The position numbers were made by a program, and so were the translations under genes. 8,110 bases of DNA, taken from the NCBI GenBank assembly GCA_030679805.1, contig JAUXST010000503.1:1-8110 (forward strand). Direction: 5' to 3'. This DNA comes from Reyranella sp. (GTDB lineage: Bacteria; Pseudomonadota; Alphaproteobacteria; Reyranellales; Reyranellaceae). Positions 6,433 through 8,110 of the stretch are shown piece after piece. The notes under the pieces are model-generated. The model saw only the letters and a list, made by a program, of their open reading frames with translations. It made no database searches and was not told the origin of the DNA. The first letter of the stretch is position 1. The number at the start of each line of letters is the position of its first letter.

Positions 6433-7508
6433 CCTCCAACCATAGCCGAGACCGGGCGCTGCCGAGAAGGCGTCGCGCGGTGGCGGACCACGATTAGGAC
6501 GGTCAGCAGGATCACCGCCCCCGCCTGATGCGCCGTCGCCAGGCCGATGTTGATTCCGCTCAGAATCGTGGCAATTCCGAGACTTAGCTGCAGCAGCGCT
6601 ATCGCCGCCGCAGCCAGCGTTTCGGGTCGTCGCACCCACCACGCCAGCACTAGCACGCCCAGCACCAGGAGCTTGGCCAGCCAGCGATGGATGAACTGGA
6701 TGGTCGTGCCGTTCTCGAAGGGATTGAGCCATCCGGGCGAGAGTTCGAACAGGCCCGGCGGAATCCAGTGGCCCGACATGGTGGGGAAGGTGTTGTGCGC
6801 CGTGCCCGCCCGCAGCCCGGCCATCAGCGCGCCCCAGGTGAGCACGACGAAGAGGAAGGCGATCAGTGCTGTCGCCGCGCGCGATGCTCTGGCGTCATCG
6901 CGGGTGTCATCGCGGCGCACGGCCTGCGGCCCGAGGTCGAGGATCAGCCAGACGGTATAGGCGTAGAGCGCAACCGCGAGCAGGAGATGGGCCGCGAGCC
7001 GGTAGTGGCTGACCGAGGGGCGATCGATCAGGCCCGACGCCACCATGGCCCAGCCCAGCGCGCCCTGCAGGCCGCCCAGCACTAGCAAGGCCAGCAGCCG
7101 CGGCTTCAGATAGGCCGAGAGTCGGCCGCTCCACCAGAACCAGGCGAGCGGCACCGCGAAGACGACGCCGATCAGGCGGCCCCACAGGCGGTGGATGTAC
7201 TCCAGCCAGAAGATCTCCCTGAATTCGACGACGTTGAAACCACGATTGATCAATCTTCCCTGCGGCGAGGAAAGATACTTCTCCAGTTCGGCGCTCCACG
7301 CCGCATCGGAGAGCGGCGGCAGCCAGCCGGTCACCGGCCGCCATTCGACCATCGACAGGCCCGATTCGGTCAGTCGCGTGAGCGCGCCGATCACGATCAT
7401 GAAGAAGATCATCGCGGCAACGACGATCAGCCAGTTGCGCACGGAGGCGGGAGCGGTTTTCATGGACGCCCGACCATGCGCGAAGCTGGAGGCGTCGTCA
7501 TCAGGCAT
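6429..7508 (-). CDS. ctaA: Heme A synthase (CtaA/COX15 family)
   Basis: Heme A synthase is an integral membrane enzyme that oxidises the C8 methyl of heme O to the formyl of heme A, the cofactor of aa3-type cytochrome oxidases. The 359-residue protein has eight predicted membrane segments at about 24-44, 109-127, 137-158, 171-191, 211-231, 276-293, 299-318 and 322-342. The family histidines are present: His106 (WLEYIHR), His174 (RLAAHLL), His274 (QFIHRW) and His327 (ATAHQAG). The segment TRLTESGLSMVEWRPVTGWLPP (44-65) is the family hallmark before the first periplasmic loop. There is no cysteine, so the loop Cys pair of Bacillus-type CtaA is absent, as in the proteobacterial/mitochondrial group. 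ATG 7508 was chosen; ATG 7463 (MKTAPASVRNW) is an equally plausible start, and neither has a strong Shine-Dalgarno. An in-frame ATG at 7658 would overlap the divergent gene and is rejected. The stop overlaps the next gene as ATGA. Confidence 0.95.
   Translation of the reverse strand: MPDDDASSFAHGRASMKTAPASVRNWLIVVAAMIFFMIVIGALTRLTESGLSMVEWRPVTGWLPPLSDAAWSAELEKYLSSPQGRLINRGFNVVEFREIFWLEYIHRLWGRLIGVVFAVPLAWFWWSGRLSAYLKPRLLALLVLGGLQGALGWAMVASGLIDRPSVSHYRLAAHLLLAVALYAYTVWLILDLGPQAVRRDDTRDDARASRAATALIAFLFVVLTWGALMAGLRAGTAHNTFPTMSGHWIPPGLFELSPGWLNPFENGTTIQFIHRWLAKLLVLGVLVLAWWVRRPETLAAAAIALLQLSLGIATILSGINIGLATAHQAGAVILLTVLIVVRHRATPSRQRPVSAMVGG
6894..6915 (-). repeat. Short direct repeat in ctaA (RDDT/RDDA)
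   Basis: GTCATCGCGG occurs at 6894-6903 and again at 6906-6915, a 12-base period. On the minus strand it encodes RDDTRDDAR at about residues 199-207, in the loop between the two four-helix halves of heme A synthase. It looks like a small in-frame duplication in a tolerant loop. Confidence 0.7.
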
Positions 7509-7608
7509 AAATGTCGCGAAGCTGCCGCGCGCCTTGCGCTTGCCGGCGGCCCCGGTTAATCGGTTCGCGTACGAACAAATACCCCTCGCTCCGTCTGGAT
7601 ATTTGGCA
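7509..7608. promoter_or_regulatory. Divergent promoter region with a 14-bp imperfect palindrome
   Basis: These 100 bases separate the start of ctaA (minus strand) from the start of the plus-strand gene at 7609, so both promoters should lie here or overlap the genes. GTTCG (7563-7567) and CGAAC (7572-7576) form a 5-bp inverted repeat around the 4-base spacer CGTA, roughly in the middle. It could be a regulator-binding site. It is also the least GC-rich part (around 7555-7605). No convincing sigma70-type -35/-10 pair was found on either strand. Confidence 0.35.
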
Positions 7609-8110
7609 ATGAATGCGTCCCGGCTGGCGCCCGTGCTCTCCCACGGGTTCGCCTTCAACGACCTCTACGACCGCGATGGTCTCGGCCGCCTCGACGCTGC
7701 ATTTGCCGCCTGGCTGCAGGGCGTCGACGCCGGCCTTCACGCACGGCTGATGGCGGCGCGCGCGACGCCGGACCAGCTTCCGCCGAAGGATGAGTCGAGC
7801 CTGCTGATCGAACTCGCCCGGCCGCTCGAGGATTTCATCGGCATCCTGTTCGGCGTGGTGGCACCCGTGGCCGAGCTGCGTGGGCGGCATGCGAGGCTGG
7901 CGCCGCTCTACGACTGCAAGCGACTGTTCGTGCAGCGCTACGTCACGCGTGCCATTAAAGCCGATGCGGCGGCGTCCCTCGACAGCGATAGCGTCACGGC
8001 GGGCGTCAAGGTCGCGGCAATTCTCGCTGACGGATTGGAAGACTGGGAACTCGCCTTCGCGCTCCGGGTCCGCGCGCTCGTCGGTGCCGAGTTCAAGGTC
8101 GAGACGCCGA
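7609..8110 (+). CDS. N-terminal part of an unrecognised protein, cut by the right edge
   Basis: An open frame runs from ATG 7609 to the end of the window without a stop (167 codons). GGA at 7597-7599, nine bases before the ATG, is a weak Shine-Dalgarno, and the codon choice is GC-rich at third positions like the neighbouring genes. The visible protein is mostly helix-forming, with no signal peptide and no membrane segment, so it is probably cytoplasmic. Landmarks are NDLYDRDGLGRLDAAFAAWL (17-36), PLEDFIGILFGVVAPV at about 71-86, and LAPLYDCKRLFVQRYV with the only cysteine at about 101. I recall similar segments at the start of very large alphaproteobacterial pyridine-nucleotide-disulfide/FAD oxidoreductases, but cannot confirm this and no FAD or Fe-S motif is visible yet. 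It is divergent from ctaA. Confidence 0.75.
   Translation, partial: MNASRLAPVLSHGFAFNDLYDRDGLGRLDAAFAAWLQGVDAGLHARLMAARATPDQLPPKDESSLLIELARPLEDFIGILFGVVAPVAELRGRHARLAPLYDCKRLFVQRYVTRAIKADAAASLDSDSVTAGVKVAAILADGLEDWELAFALRVRALVGAEFKVETP

Noticed and set aside
5411..6439. Second minus-strand frame (342 codons) overlapping the Sel1-protein gene
   Set aside because: It is an alternate frame of the same strand with no domain signal, while the other frame has clear Sel1 repeats here.
5234..6445. Plus-strand frame of 403 codons rich in Ser, Ala and Arg
   Set aside because: Antisense to the region coding the Sel1 repeats; low-complexity composition and no recognisable motif.
6433..6732. N-terminal extension of the Sel1 protein by 100 residues
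   Set aside because: It lies wholly inside ctaA in another frame and is rich in Gly, Arg and Pro; the ATG at 6432 gives the standard ATGA overlap and a clean membrane anchor.
7509..7658. N-terminal extension of heme A synthase by 50 residues from ATG 7658
   Set aside because: It would overlap the divergent gene starting at 7609, and the added residues do not resemble the family.

Overview
This window looks like a chromosomal stretch of a high-GC alphaproteobacterium. The protein set (ETF:ubiquinone oxidoreductase, IspE, a heme A synthase of the Cys-free proteobacterial/mitochondrial type) and the strong G/C preference at third codon positions point that way. A lineage near Rhodospirillales or Reyranella is a guess from general impression, not something the sequence proves. 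No transposase, integrase, phage gene, tRNA, rRNA or CRISPR array was seen, and no gene stands out in base composition. The region reads as core genome, not as a transferred island.

Left half, plus strand: a few codons of a minus-strand gene at the left edge are followed by a 118-base divergent intergenic region. Then come three closely packed genes that are probably co-transcribed. They are the electron-transfer flavoprotein:ubiquinone oxidoreductase (148-1803), an exported TPR protein (1809-3587) and ispE of the non-mevalonate isoprenoid pathway (3618-4460). The first junction is nearly overlapping. The second is 30 bases and holds a perfect GC-rich hairpin whose 3' arm covers the ispE Shine-Dalgarno sequence, which suggests translational coupling. 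The TPR protein resembles the proteobacterial TPR family encoded near ispE, which in Pseudomonas aeruginosa includes LbcA, the partner of the protease CtpA. Here it has a Sec signal without a lipobox, and lolB is absent.

Right half, minus strand: heme A synthase (ctaA, 7508-6429) overlaps by four bases (ATGA) a large membrane-anchored protein (6432-4471). That protein has four Sel1-like repeats and two peptidoglycan-binding-like domains. Between those two domains lie 18 pentapeptide units that switch from proline-containing to EAAK-like alpha-helical type. This protein converges on ispE with only ten bases between the stop codons, and a hairpin spans both stops. A plus-strand gene of unrecognised function starts at 7609, divergent from ctaA, and runs off the right edge.

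Functionally, ETF:QO and heme A synthase both serve aerobic respiration (electron input to ubiquinone; cofactor for heme-copper oxidase). The TPR and Sel1 proteins are probably cell-envelope factors. No complete new system is evident. The most interesting items are the architecture of the Sel1/peptidoglycan-binding protein, the ispE hairpin, and the LbcA-like protein without a lipid anchor.
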